Shown in pieces: positions 1 to 9,655 of a stretch of DNA of 23,957 nucleotides. The notes under the pieces were generated by a model. It saw nothing but the letters and a program-made list of their open reading frames with translations. It had not been told where the DNA came from and ran no database searches. Origin of the DNA: Chloroflexota bacterium (GTDB taxonomy: Bacteria; Chloroflexota; Limnocylindria; Limnocylindrales; CSP1-4); assembly GCA_017881985.1 (NCBI GenBank), contig JADGQH010000009.1:1-23957 (forward strand), read 5' to 3'. Each line of letters opens with the position of its first letter. Position 1 is the stretch's first letter. Made by a program: the position numbers and the translations under genes.

Positions 1-11
1 GGCCGGTTGGG

Positions 12-248
12 TCAAAGGTCCTCGAAGAGCCGCGGCTGGACGTCCTGGGCGGCGACGCGTCGGCGGGGACGCAGCAGCGCGCGGATCTCGACCCGGCGCA
101 CGTAGCGGCGGCCACCCAGCTTCAGCGTCTGGAGCCGACCCTCGCGCGCCCACCTGCCGATCGTCTCCGGACGGAGGTGAACGTTCGCGCCGTCGAGGAT
201 CTGGCCCGCCTCAGCGAGCGTGATCCAGTCCGAGGGCGGACGGCTCAT
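12..248 (-). CDS. Small helix-turn-helix (excisionase/MerR-like) DNA-binding protein
   Basis: A 78-residue protein beginning MSRPPSDWITLAEAGQIL. Residues 8-60 look like a winged helix-turn-helix of the HTH_17/excisionase type: a 'tlaEAgqiL' helix, a recognition helix around 'RPETIGRWAREGRL', then a 'LGGRRYVRRVEI' wing. The protein is rich in Arg, as expected for a nucleic-acid binder. The ATG at 248 was chosen because the open frame further upstream is antisense-like Pro/Arg sequence that only shadows the neighbouring gene. The start lies 7 bases after the FmdB-like stop, so the two are probably co-transcribed and translationally coupled. No integrase or phage gene is nearby, so an excisionase role is unlikely; a small regulator is the better guess. 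The target is unknown. Confidence 0.72.
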   Translation of the reverse strand: MSRPPSDWITLAEAGQILDGANVHLRPETIGRWAREGRLQTLKLGGRRYVRRVEIRALLRPRRRVAAQDVQPRLFEDL

Positions 249-255
249 CGAGGCG

Positions 256-708
256 TCATCGATCCGCCTGGGACTGAGCCGACGTCTTCGAGGGCCCGCC
301 GCCGGACGAAGAGGAGGCATCGGCGGGTGCCGTCGCACCGGACGACTCGCCGGATCCCCCGGCCGGTTCCCCGGACGGCTTCCCGGACCCCCCGGCCGGC
401 TTCCCGGATTCCCCGGACTCCCCGGCCGGCCTCCCGGATTCCCCGGATTCCCCGGACTCCCCGGAGGCCGCGGATTTCGCTGACCCGGATGCCGGCGTCG
501 CGGTCTCGGCTCGTCGTGATCGTGCGCTCGAGGCTCGGCGATCCGACTTTGCCCAGCCGGTTCCCTTGAAGTGGATCGTCGGCGGGACGAAGGCCCGCGC
601 GACCGGCCCACCGCACTCTGGGCACTGGTGCGGCCCCGCCTCGTTGATCCCGCGGAACACCTCGAAGCGATGGCCGCAGGATCCGCAGACGTAGTCGTAG
701 ATGGGCAC
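256..708 (-). CDS. FmdB-family zinc-ribbon protein with Gly/Ser/Glu-rich tail
   Basis: A 150-residue protein starting with GTG at 708. The start is supported by GGAG five bases upstream and by the family N-terminus (PIYDYVCGSCGHRFEVF). Cys8, Cys11, Cys29 and Cys32 form two CxxC pairs, as in the FmdB/CxxC_CxxC_SSSS putative regulatory zinc ribbons. The ribbon ends near residue 55. The rest is low-complexity: a short basic stretch followed by repeated Gly-Glu-Ser, Gly-Lys-Pro and Ser-Gly-Gly units, probably disordered. Family function is not firmly established; members are called putative regulators. The gene sits 23 bases after the zinc-ribbon gene at 732-1469 and 7 bases before the HTH gene, suggesting one operon. 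The tail is encoded by a tandemly duplicated GC-rich block, so its length may vary between strains. Confidence 0.85.
   Translation of the reverse strand: MPIYDYVCGSCGHRFEVFRGINEAGPHQCPECGGPVARAFVPPTIHFKGTGWAKSDRRASSARSRRAETATPASGSAKSAASGESGESGESGRPAGESGESGKPAGGSGKPSGEPAGGSGESSGATAPADASSSSGGGPSKTSAQSQADR
391..450. repeat. 30-bp tandem duplication inside the FmdB-like tail
   Basis: Bases 391-420 and 421-450 are adjacent 30-base copies differing at two positions. They lie in a wider run (about 350-475) of 9-base CCCCGGA(T/C)T-like units. On the minus strand the units encode Ser-Gly-Glu/Lys-Pro-Ala repeats. Because the unit length is a multiple of three, copy-number change would keep the reading frame. 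Confidence 0.85.
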
Positions 709-731
709 GTGGTCTCCGTTCGCCGATCGGC

Positions 732-1469
732 TCAGCCGCGCAACAGCCGCATGCCGCACTTCGGGCAGTAGAACGCTCGGGCGTGGGCGGACGCAAACCC
801 GCAGTGCGCACAGACGAGGCCGCCACGGCCGGCCGCCGGGACCGGCCGGTCGAGCGGCACGACCTCCATCGCGAACTGGCTGGCGAGGATGTTCTGGAAG
901 AGGCCGCTCAGGCGCCGGGCCGCGATCCGATCCGTGTCGCCGCGGACGCCGCGGCCGCCCCAGCCGACGACGGCGCGGACGAGCATGTCACCCGTCGCCT
1001 CGTCCCAGTGCGAGGCCACGCCGCCGACGACGGCGTTGTACTCGGGGTAGCCGGAGGTGTCGATCTCGCCGTCGAGAAGCGCGCAGGCAAGCGTGTCGAA
1101 GGCAAGATCGATCGCATCGATCGACTCGAGGACGTAGATGGCGTGGCGAGTGATCGGCGAGTGGCCGTGGTGGGCGTTGACCCACTGCATCGCCTCGGAC
1201 GATCGGATGATCTGCGGGCTGGCCTGGCTGAACTCGATCGGGAGCGGATCGATCACCTCGATCTCGCTCGCCGCCAGGCCGGCGAGCATCGCCGGCAGCT
1301 CGGCCATGGCGCGCGGCCCGGCCTTCATCCGCACGCCCTCGCTGCTCTTGCCGGCGTAGTGAAGCTTGAGGAGATACTCCTCGGCGGCGGTCTCCTCCGG
1401 GATGGCGGCGGGCGTGGGCACGGAGCGCTCATCGTCCCGTCCCCGACGCTTGAGGAACTCGAGCGGCAC
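732..1469 (-). CDS. Conserved zinc-ribbon protein of unknown function
   Basis: A 245-residue protein. The GTG start at 1469 is preceded by a clear GGAGG five bases away; longer in-frame starts would overrun the likely promoter at 1499. The N-terminus is charged (VPLEFLKRRGRDDER). A central mixed alpha/beta region follows (about residues 30-195), with no motif I can assign to an enzyme. It includes 'HHGHSPITRHAIYVLESIDAIDLAF' spread over a likely helix. The C-terminus carries a zinc ribbon: CAHCG, then CPKCG about 14 residues later. The gene heads a probable three-gene unit with the FmdB-like and HTH genes, all with small spacers. Two zinc-ribbon proteins and an HTH protein together suggest a regulatory or nucleic-acid-associated role, but this is inference only. 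Confidence 0.8.
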   Translation of the reverse strand: MPLEFLKRRGRDDERSVPTPAAIPEETAAEEYLLKLHYAGKSSEGVRMKAGPRAMAELPAMLAGLAASEIEVIDPLPIEFSQASPQIIRSSEAMQWVNAHHGHSPITRHAIYVLESIDAIDLAFDTLACALLDGEIDTSGYPEYNAVVGGVASHWDEATGDMLVRAVVGWGGRGVRGDTDRIAARRLSGLFQNILASQFAMEVVPLDRPVPAAGRGGLVCAHCGFASAHARAFYCPKCGMRLLRG

Positions 1470-1498
1470 GGAACCTCCATCGGCGTGGCGTGAACGTA

Positions 1499-1504
1499 AT
1501 CCTA
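1499..1504 (-). promoter_or_regulatory. Candidate -10 element for the zinc-ribbon operon
   Basis: TAGGAT on the minus strand lies 29 bases upstream of the GTG at 1469, predicting a leader of about 20-25 bases that contains the GGAGG. No good -35 was seen at 16-18 bases. It faces away from the plus-strand promoter at 1580-1608, so 1470-1797 is a divergent promoter region. Confidence 0.45.
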
Positions 1505-1579
1505 GCAGCGCCGGCCGCCGGCCCACGTTCCGTCCGGGCGACCAGCCCTGCGGGTTCCGGCGACCGGTCAGCGGCGGCG

Positions 1580-1608
1580 GTGACACCGGCGGGCTCGTCC
1601 CCTACACT
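1580..1608 (+). promoter_or_regulatory. Candidate promoter of the GH65-PGM gene
   Basis: GTGACA (1580-1585), a 17-base spacer and TACACT (1603-1608) match a housekeeping-sigma promoter closely. The predicted start is near 1615, giving a leader of about 180 bases that includes the permease remnant at 1632-1721. No copy of the LacI-type GGAACCGGTTCC operator is present here, so this gene is probably outside that regulon. Confidence 0.55.
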
Positions 1609-1631
1609 CCGCGGCGTGCCAGAGCCCTCGG

Positions 1632-1721
1632 GTCGTGACCATGGCGCTGCCGTTGGCGGTCTTCCTCGCCCTCCAGGGCCACCGCATGCGCGGGATCGTG
1701 AGAGGCTCGGTGAAGGGGTGA
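1632..1721 (+). pseudogene. 3' remnant of a MalG-type ABC sugar permease gene
   Basis: Bases 1635-1721 read in one frame as VTMALPLAVFLALQ, then GHRMRGIVRGSVKG, then TGA. This is the standard C-terminus of carbohydrate ABC permeases. It aligns without gaps to the last 28 residues of the intact permease at 11694-12539, with 17 of 28 identical by eye (shared FLALQ and GSVKG-stop). Nothing resembling the rest of a permease lies upstream, and no ribosome binding site precedes the ATG at 1641. It is best read as the leftover 3' end of a deleted gene that once preceded the phosphorylase, not as a functional peptide. A chance match of this length ending in a stop is improbable. Confidence 0.75.
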
Positions 1722-1797
1722 GCCCGCTTCGAATGCCACGCCAGCGCCGCCCGGCATGGCTGACGCCCGCGCCTCCGACATGCGCCCGGAGTGTTTG

Positions 1798-4700
1798 ATG
1801 GCCGACCAACGAAGGCTCTACCCCGTGGACGCCTGGCGGATTCGCGAGCTCACGTTCGACCCGGCATTTGCGGCCCGAAACGAGACGATCTTCTCCCTGG
1901 GCAATGGACACCTGGGCCTCCGCGGCAACCTCGAAGAGGAGGCCGGCAACGTCGCCCACGGGACCTACGTGAACGGGTTCTACGAGGAGGCCCCGATCGC
2001 GTACGGGGAGGTTGCCTACGGCTACGCGAGGAATCACCAGGTCCTCCTCAACGTGGCCGACGGGAAGCGGATTCAGCTCTTCGTGGGGGAGGAACCCTTC
2101 GACCTGGCGACGGGATCCGTGCAGGCGTACGAGCGGTCGCTCGACCTGGGAACGGGCGTGCTGACGCGCTCTGTCCGCTGGCGCGCCCCCCGGGGTGCCG
2201 TCGTCGAGGTCGTGGCGCGCCGGCTCGTCTCGCTCACGCGCCCGGAGATTGCCGCGATCGATTTCGCGGTGACGCTCGCCGAGGGCGAGGCTACCCTCCG
2301 TGTCGTCTCCGCGATCAACGCGCGGGCGCGCAACCAGGAAGTCTCCGACGACCCGCGGGTCGGGGCCCACCTCCCGGACGGCGCCCTCAGGACGGTGCAC
2401 CACGAGGCATCCGGCACGTGGGGCGCCATCGTCCAGCGCACCCGGACCACGCGCCTCTCGGTGGTCGCGGCCGCCGACCACGAGGTCCGCGGCGACGCCC
2501 TGGCCGCGGCCGTACCCGGGCCATCGTCCGCCGCCGGCGAGGACGGCGTCGTGATGACCGTGGAGGTCCACGGGGGCGCCGGGACTCGCCTGGCGCTGAC
2601 CAAGTACCTGGCGTACTCCACCTCGCTCGACCACCCCGAGGCGAGCCTCGTGACCCTGGCCCGCGAGGCGATCCTCGACGCGCGCGACCGGGGCTTCGAT
2701 GGCCTCGTGGAGGAGCAGCGGGCCGAGCTCGCGCGCTTCTGGAGCGTCTCCGACGTCGAGATCGAGGGCGACCGCGCGCTCCAGCAGGGTGTCCGCTTCA
2801 ACCTCTTCAGCCTCTTCCAGTCGGCTGGACGCGACGGCCGCACGAGCCTTGCCGCGAAGGGCCTTACCGGCGAAGGCTACGAGGGCCACTACTTCTGGGA
2901 CACGGAGATCTTCGCCCTGCCGTTCTTCGTCTATACGCAGCCGTCGATCGCGCGCGCGCTGCTCCGGTATCGCTGCGGGACCCTCGACAAGGCGCGCGCG
3001 AGGGCCGCAGAGATGACCCAGCGGGGCGCCCTCTACCCATGGCGCACGATCGGCGGAGACGAAGCCTCGGCATACTTCCCGGCCGGCACGGCCCAGTACC
3101 ACATCAACGCAGACATCGCTCATGCCATCGGGATCTATGTGAGCGCGACCGGAGACAGGTCGCTGCTCCACGACGGCGGCGCCGAGGTCATCTTCGAGAC
3201 GGCCCGGCTGTGGGCGGACCTCGGCGACTTCATTCCCGCGCAGGATGGCGCGTTCTGCCTGAATGAAGTGACGGGCCCCGACGAGTACAGCGCGCTCGTG
3301 AACAACAACTGCTACACGAACCTCATGGCACGGGCTCACCTGCACCTCGCGGCGAGGCTGGCCGGTGAGCTCGCCGCGGACGCACCGGCGGAGTACCAGC
3401 GGCTCGCGACACGGATCGGGCTGACGGCGGGCGAGGTGGCCGACTGGCGACGAGCAGGCGACGGGATGCGCGTCCCGCGCGACCCCGGCCTGGGGATCCA
3501 CGCCCAGGACGATTCGTTCCTCAGCCTGGCTCGGTGGGACTTCGCGGGGACGCCGGCCTCGATGTATCCCCTGCTGCTCCACTACCACCCCCTTGTGATC
3601 TACCGCCACCAGGTCCTCAAGCAGCCCGACGTGGTGCTCGCCCAGGTCCTTCTCGGAACGCAGTTCTCGATGGCGGAGAAGAAGCGCAACTTCGACTACT
3701 ACGACCCGCTTACCACCGGGGACTCGTCGCTCTCGCCGTGCATCCAGAGCGTGGCCGCAGCGGAACTCGGGTACGCCGACCTCGCGTACTCCTACTTCAT
3801 GCGCACGGCCCGGATGGACCTCGACGATGTGAACGGCAACGTCTCCCACGGCGTCCATGCCGCCGCGATGGCGGGCTCGTGGGTCTCGCTCGTGTACGGG
3901 TTCGGGGGCCTGCGCGACGACGATGGACGGCTCTCGTTCGCGCCTCGCCTTCCCTCGGCATGGCGCAGGCTGCGCTTCCGCCTCCAGGTCGGCGACGCGC
4001 TACTCCAGGTCACCCTGACCGGCCGCGCCGCGACGTACGAGCTGCTGGCCGGCAACGTGGTCGAGATCCGCCATTTCGGACAGCCGCTCCGCATCTCGGC
4101 GGGCCAGCCGGCCGTCCAGGACCTGGAACCCCGTCTCGAATGCGTGATTTTCGATCTCGACGGGGTCATCACGGACACCGCGGAGCACCATTTCCGCGCG
4201 TGGCAGCGGCTTGCGTCCGAGATCTCCCTCCCGTTCGACCGCGAGCTGAACGAGCGGCTGAAGGGCGTCAGCCGAATGGAGAGCCTGGAGATCATCCTCG
4301 AGAACGCGGGGAGGACGGAGAACCTGCAGGACAAGGTGCGGCTTGCCGAGCGCAAGAACGCCTACTTCCGGGAGCTCATTGCCGGCGTCACGCCGGCTGA
4401 TCTGCTACCCGGGATCGGCGATCTCCTGGCAGGACTCCGTGCACGCGGAACCAAGACCGCCATCGCCTCGATGAGCCACAACGTGTGGGATGTCGTGCGG
4501 GGTCTCGGGATCGAGCCGTTGATCGACGTGATCGTTGACCCGGCAACCCTGGTGAAGGGCAAGCCCGACCCCGAGATCTTCCTTGTCGCCGCGGAGCGGC
4601 TGGGCGTGCGCTTCGAGAACTGCGTCGGCATCGAGGATGCCCGAGCCGGCGTCGAAGCGATCAAGGCGGCGCGAATGGTTGCGGTGGGGGTCGGTCGAGA

Positions 4701-4812
4701 TCTCCCAGGCGCCGACTGGGTCGTGACGAACACGCGGAGCATCACCGTCGAGGCGCTCGACGCCCTCTTCACGGCGCCGCGTCCGATGGCGGGCCGGGGC
4801 GCAGCCCGGTAG
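1798..4812 (+). CDS. GH65 disaccharide phosphorylase fused to beta-phosphoglucomutase
   Basis: A 1004-residue cytoplasmic fusion. The ATG at 1798 is chosen over 1756 and 1780 because CGGAG lies six bases upstream. Residues 1 to about 760 are a GH65 enzyme: an N-terminal beta-domain, then the alpha/alpha barrel with GEGYEGHYFWDTE, the general-acid motif NEVTGPDEY (Glu496), and the phosphate-site region around RHQVLKQ. Residues about 780-990 are a HAD-type beta-phosphoglucomutase with DLDGV (Asp786, Asp788), the cap motif GVSRMES, GKPDPE (Lys922) and GIEDARAG (Asp947). GH65 phosphorolysis yields glucose plus beta-glucose 1-phosphate, which the second domain converts to glucose 6-phosphate, so the fusion couples two steps. 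The acceptor-loop sequence (SAYFPAGTAQYHINADI) looks more like trehalose/kojibiose/nigerose phosphorylases than maltose phosphorylase. Exact substrate is uncertain. Confidence 0.93.
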   Translation: MADQRRLYPVDAWRIRELTFDPAFAARNETIFSLGNGHLGLRGNLEEEAGNVAHGTYVNGFYEEAPIAYGEVAYGYARNHQVLLNVADGKRIQLFVGEEPFDLATGSVQAYERSLDLGTGVLTRSVRWRAPRGAVVEVVARRLVSLTRPEIAAIDFAVTLAEGEATLRVVSAINARARNQEVSDDPRVGAHLPDGALRTVHHEASGTWGAIVQRTRTTRLSVVAAADHEVRGDALAAAVPGPSSAAGEDGVVMTVEVHGGAGTRLALTKYLAYSTSLDHPEASLVTLAREAILDARDRGFDGLVEEQRAELARFWSVSDVEIEGDRALQQGVRFNLFSLFQSAGRDGRTSLAAKGLTGEGYEGHYFWDTEIFALPFFVYTQPSIARALLRYRCGTLDKARARAAEMTQRGALYPWRTIGGDEASAYFPAGTAQYHINADIAHAIGIYVSATGDRSLLHDGGAEVIFETARLWADLGDFIPAQDGAFCLNEVTGPDEYSALVNNNCYTNLMARAHLHLAARLAGELAADAPAEYQRLATRIGLTAGEVADWRRAGDGMRVPRDPGLGIHAQDDSFLSLARWDFAGTPASMYPLLLHYHPLVIYRHQVLKQPDVVLAQVLLGTQFSMAEKKRNFDYYDPLTTGDSSLSPCIQSVAAAELGYADLAYSYFMRTARMDLDDVNGNVSHGVHAAAMAGSWVSLVYGFGGLRDDDGRLSFAPRLPSAWRRLRFRLQVGDALLQVTLTGRAATYELLAGNVVEIRHFGQPLRISAGQPAVQDLEPRLECVIFDLDGVITDTAEHHFRAWQRLASEISLPFDRELNERLKGVSRMESLEIILENAGRTENLQDKVRLAERKNAYFRELIAGVTPADLLPGIGDLLAGLRARGTKTAIASMSHNVWDVVRGLGIEPLIDVIVDPATLVKGKPDPEIFLVAAERLGVRFENCVGIEDARAGVEAIKAARMVAVGVGRDLPGADWVVTNTRSITVEALDALFTAPRPMAGRGAAR

Positions 4813-4813
4813 G

Positions 4814-4858
4814 CCCGACCGCCGGGTCGGGGCGCGCCCCGCCGCGACCCGTCGCGGC
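4814..4858. terminator. Hairpin pair between convergent GH65-PGM and valS genes
   Basis: Two GC-rich inverted repeats lie between the convergent stops: 4814-4820 with 4825-4831, and 4841-4848 with 4851-4858. Neither has a clear U-tract. Their position suggests a two-way transcript end or an mRNA 3'-stabilising structure. Nothing else is seen in 4859-4898. Confidence 0.4.
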
Positions 4859-4898
4859 GATCCCGGATCCACGATGGTCTGCTTCTCGCGGCGCTCCC

Positions 4899-7628
<2,730 letters not shown>

Positions 7629-7654
7629 CGCGCGCTCCCTCCGAGACAGAACAA

Positions 7655-7684
7655 ACCCCGTGCGTCCCAGCGGACGAACGGGGT
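7655..7684 (-). terminator. T-box-controlled intrinsic terminator
   Basis: Minus strand: ACCCCGT and CGTCC pair with GGACG and ACGGGGT, giving 12 base pairs with one mismatch and a 4-base loop. TTTGTTCT follows. The hairpin lies between the T-box core and the valS ribosome binding site, so it acts as the attenuator. Confidence 0.8.
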
Positions 7685-7897
7685 CGTGGTACCACCAGCT
7701 GGTTCGGCATTCGGTCGCGACCGGTCATCCCGGCCGGTACGCCTCGCGGCGCGCCCGGCAGCCCTCTCGACGCGCTATCGGGCGTCTCCCGTCACGGCTC
7801 GCGAGCGACGTTCGCGCCGGGGTCGCCGCGCGGCTCGCACCGTCCCGCGCTCGCTTGGGCCCCTGCCGACGCTACTCCTCCCGGTCACCGCCGTGAG
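7655..7897 (-). promoter_or_regulatory. T-box leader (tRNA-Val-sensing riboswitch) of valS
   Basis: Reading the minus strand from about 7897, the leader has the expected T-box parts in order. A stem I 5' side carries GGAGTAGCG (AGTA at 7876-7873). The opposing 3' side carries GAAC (7813-7810) followed by GTC (7809-7807), which fits the specifier position and reads Val. A T-box core, CTGGTGGTACCACG, follows at about 7698-7685; its TGGT would pair with an ACCA tRNA end. An intrinsic terminator (7684-7655) comes next, just before the Shine-Dalgarno. Uncharged tRNA-Val would favour the antiterminator and allow valS transcription. The order, the Val codon and the synthetase identity agree. I did not fold the full structure. 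Confidence 0.8.
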
Positions 7898-7903
7898 GCG
7901 CGG

Positions 7904-7909
7904 AGTGTA
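7904..7909 (-). promoter_or_regulatory. Candidate -10 for the T-box leader
   Basis: TACACT on the minus strand would start transcription near 7897, giving a leader of about 270 bases. A perfect TTGACA lies at 7926-7921 but only 11 bases away, too close for standard -35/-10 spacing. It may be unrelated, or the true -10 may differ. Bases 7910-7978 hold nothing else I recognise. Confidence 0.4.
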
Positions 7910-7978
7910 GCACGGGGTGCTGTCAACTCCGGGGCATCGTGTCGGCTTTCGGGGCATCGAGACGGCTCCCTGCGCCGG

Positions 7979-9655
7979 TCAGCCGATCGCCTCGAGCACG
8001 ACGGCTTCGTTCGGGCCGAGGCTGAGCGAGGCCCCGTTCGCGACGACGGAGCCGGGCGCCGCCGCCCGGGCCGTCCCAAACCGGAGCCGCCATCCTGACT
8101 GGCCTTCGGTTGCGGACAGGTGCCAGTCTGAGTCCGCCCGGCCCAGGTTGAGGAGCACGAGGATGCGCTGCCCCGGAACGTCTCGCGTGTAGGCGACGAT
8201 GTCGCCGCTGCGGTCAGGATCCAAGCGGAGCGACCCGAGCTGGAGCGCCGGAGTGGCCGCCCGCAGCGCGAGGAGGCGGCGGTATGTCGAGAGGACGGAC
8301 TGTGGATCCGCCAGCTGGACCTCGACGTTTCGCTCCTCGACATCGGGTCCGAGCCGAAGCCATGGCCGACCATTCGAGAAACCCGACCCCGGCCCCGGCG
8401 CCCATGGCATCGGCGTTCGGCACGCTGAGCGATCCCACCACTGGGTCCCGGGGCTGAAACGAAAAGTCGGTGGATCGACGCTCTCCTCGGGCGCGATGCT
8501 CACGTCGCGCATTCCCAGCTCCTCGCCGTAGTAGAGGAACGGCGTGCCGCGAACCGTCAGCAGCAGGACCGCCGCGGCGCGGGCAACCGCGTCCGTGTCC
8601 CCCGCCCCGACGGTGTCTGCAAGACGAGAGGCATGCCGCGGACGATCGTGATTCGAGAGGACAACGGTCGGCCAGCGGCCCTCCCGAAAGGCTGCCTCGC
8701 GTTCCTCGATCGCGGCGCGGATGGCCGGCGCTGTCCAGCTCGCCTCGATCAACGCCCAGTCGAACACGAGGTGGGAGCCCGACGTGAGGCCGGCCGCGGT
8801 CTCGGCATTCCCGTCGAACAGCTCTCCGACGGACATCCGGCCGGGCTCCTCGTCGAGGATCGCGCGGAATCGCCCGATCAGCGCCGGGAAGTCGGGCTGG
8901 TCGCGGTCGTACAGGTGGACCTGCCGGTCCCACGGGCCGCGGCCGGCCCGGGTGGGATTCGACGGCAGGTCCGGGTGCTTGAGGAACAGATTGAACACGT
9001 CGAGGCGGAAGCCGTCCACGCCGCGCGCGAGCCATCCGCGGACCATCCGGAACTGTGCCTCCTCCACGCCCGGGTGCCGCCAGTTCAGCTCCGGTTGCTC
9101 GACCATGAACGTGTGGAAGTAGAGCTGGCCCCGACGCGGCTCCCACTCCCAGCCGCTGCCACCGAAGAACGATGCCCAGTTGTTTGGCGGCACGGGCTGT
9201 CCGCCATCGCCGATGCTGGCCGGGTCGCGCCAGAGATACCAATCCGCGTGGGGTCCATCGCGGCTCGCGCGCGACGTCTCGAACCATTCGTGCGCGTCGC
9301 TCGTGTGGTTCATGACGAGATCGAGGACGATCCGGATGCCTCGTCGATGCGCCTCGGCCACGAGCCGATCGAACATGGCCTCCGAGCCGAAGACCGGATC
9401 GACACGGTCGTGATCGGCGACGTCATAGCCCCCGTCAAGGCCGGGCGACGGGTAGATGGGAGACAGCCAGATCGCGTCGACGCCGAGCCCGTCGGGCCCC
9501 AGGTGGTCGAGGTGGTCGATGATCCCGGCCAGGTCGCCGACACCGTCGCCGTCCGAGTCCGCGAAGCTCCGCGGGTAGACCTGGTAGATCACGCCGCGCT
9601 GCCACCAGTCGTCGCCGAACCGGGCGCCCTCGACGGGCGGCACGCGCCGACTCAC
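7979..9655 (-). CDS. GH13 alpha-glucosidase / oligo-alpha-glucosidase
   Basis: A 558-residue alpha-amylase-superfamily enzyme. The (beta/alpha)8 barrel starts at WWQRGVIYQVYPRSFADSDGDGVGDL, typical of the alpha-glucosidase / oligo-1,6-glucosidase / trehalose synthase group. Conserved region I is VLDLVMNHTS. The nucleophile is Asp219 (GFRLD), the acid/base Glu278 (VGELFD) and the transition-state Asp337 (NHDRPR). A C-terminal beta-domain follows from about residue 480. No signal peptide is seen, so it acts inside the cell on imported or amylosucrase-made glucosides. It starts with GTG, whose bases overlap the amylosucrase stop as GTGA, so translation is coupled. It is the last gene of the LacI-controlled operon. 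Linkage preference (alpha-1,4, alpha-1,6 or sucrose) cannot be read from sequence. Confidence 0.92.
   Translation of the reverse strand: MSRRVPPVEGARFGDDWWQRGVIYQVYPRSFADSDGDGVGDLAGIIDHLDHLGPDGLGVDAIWLSPIYPSPGLDGGYDVADHDRVDPVFGSEAMFDRLVAEAHRRGIRIVLDLVMNHTSDAHEWFETSRASRDGPHADWYLWRDPASIGDGGQPVPPNNWASFFGGSGWEWEPRRGQLYFHTFMVEQPELNWRHPGVEEAQFRMVRGWLARGVDGFRLDVFNLFLKHPDLPSNPTRAGRGPWDRQVHLYDRDQPDFPALIGRFRAILDEEPGRMSVGELFDGNAETAAGLTSGSHLVFDWALIEASWTAPAIRAAIEEREAAFREGRWPTVVLSNHDRPRHASRLADTVGAGDTDAVARAAAVLLLTVRGTPFLYYGEELGMRDVSIAPEESVDPPTFRFSPGTQWWDRSACRTPMPWAPGPGSGFSNGRPWLRLGPDVEERNVEVQLADPQSVLSTYRRLLALRAATPALQLGSLRLDPDRSGDIVAYTRDVPGQRILVLLNLGRADSDWHLSATEGQSGWRLRFGTARAAAPGSVVANGASLSLGPNEAVVLEAIG

Noticed and set aside
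391..450. CRISPR-like direct repeats
   Set aside because: The copies are adjacent with no unique spacers and lie inside a coding region as amino-acid repeats.
1641..1721. 26-codon leader peptide upstream of the GH65 gene
   Set aside because: No ribosome binding site, and the sequence matches a permease C-terminus, so a gene remnant explains it better.
1429..3858. 809-codon minus-strand open frame opposite the GH65 gene
   Set aside because: It is antisense to a gene with clear catalytic motifs and its translation is Arg/Gly/Val-rich without any domain; GC-rich DNA makes such shadows common.
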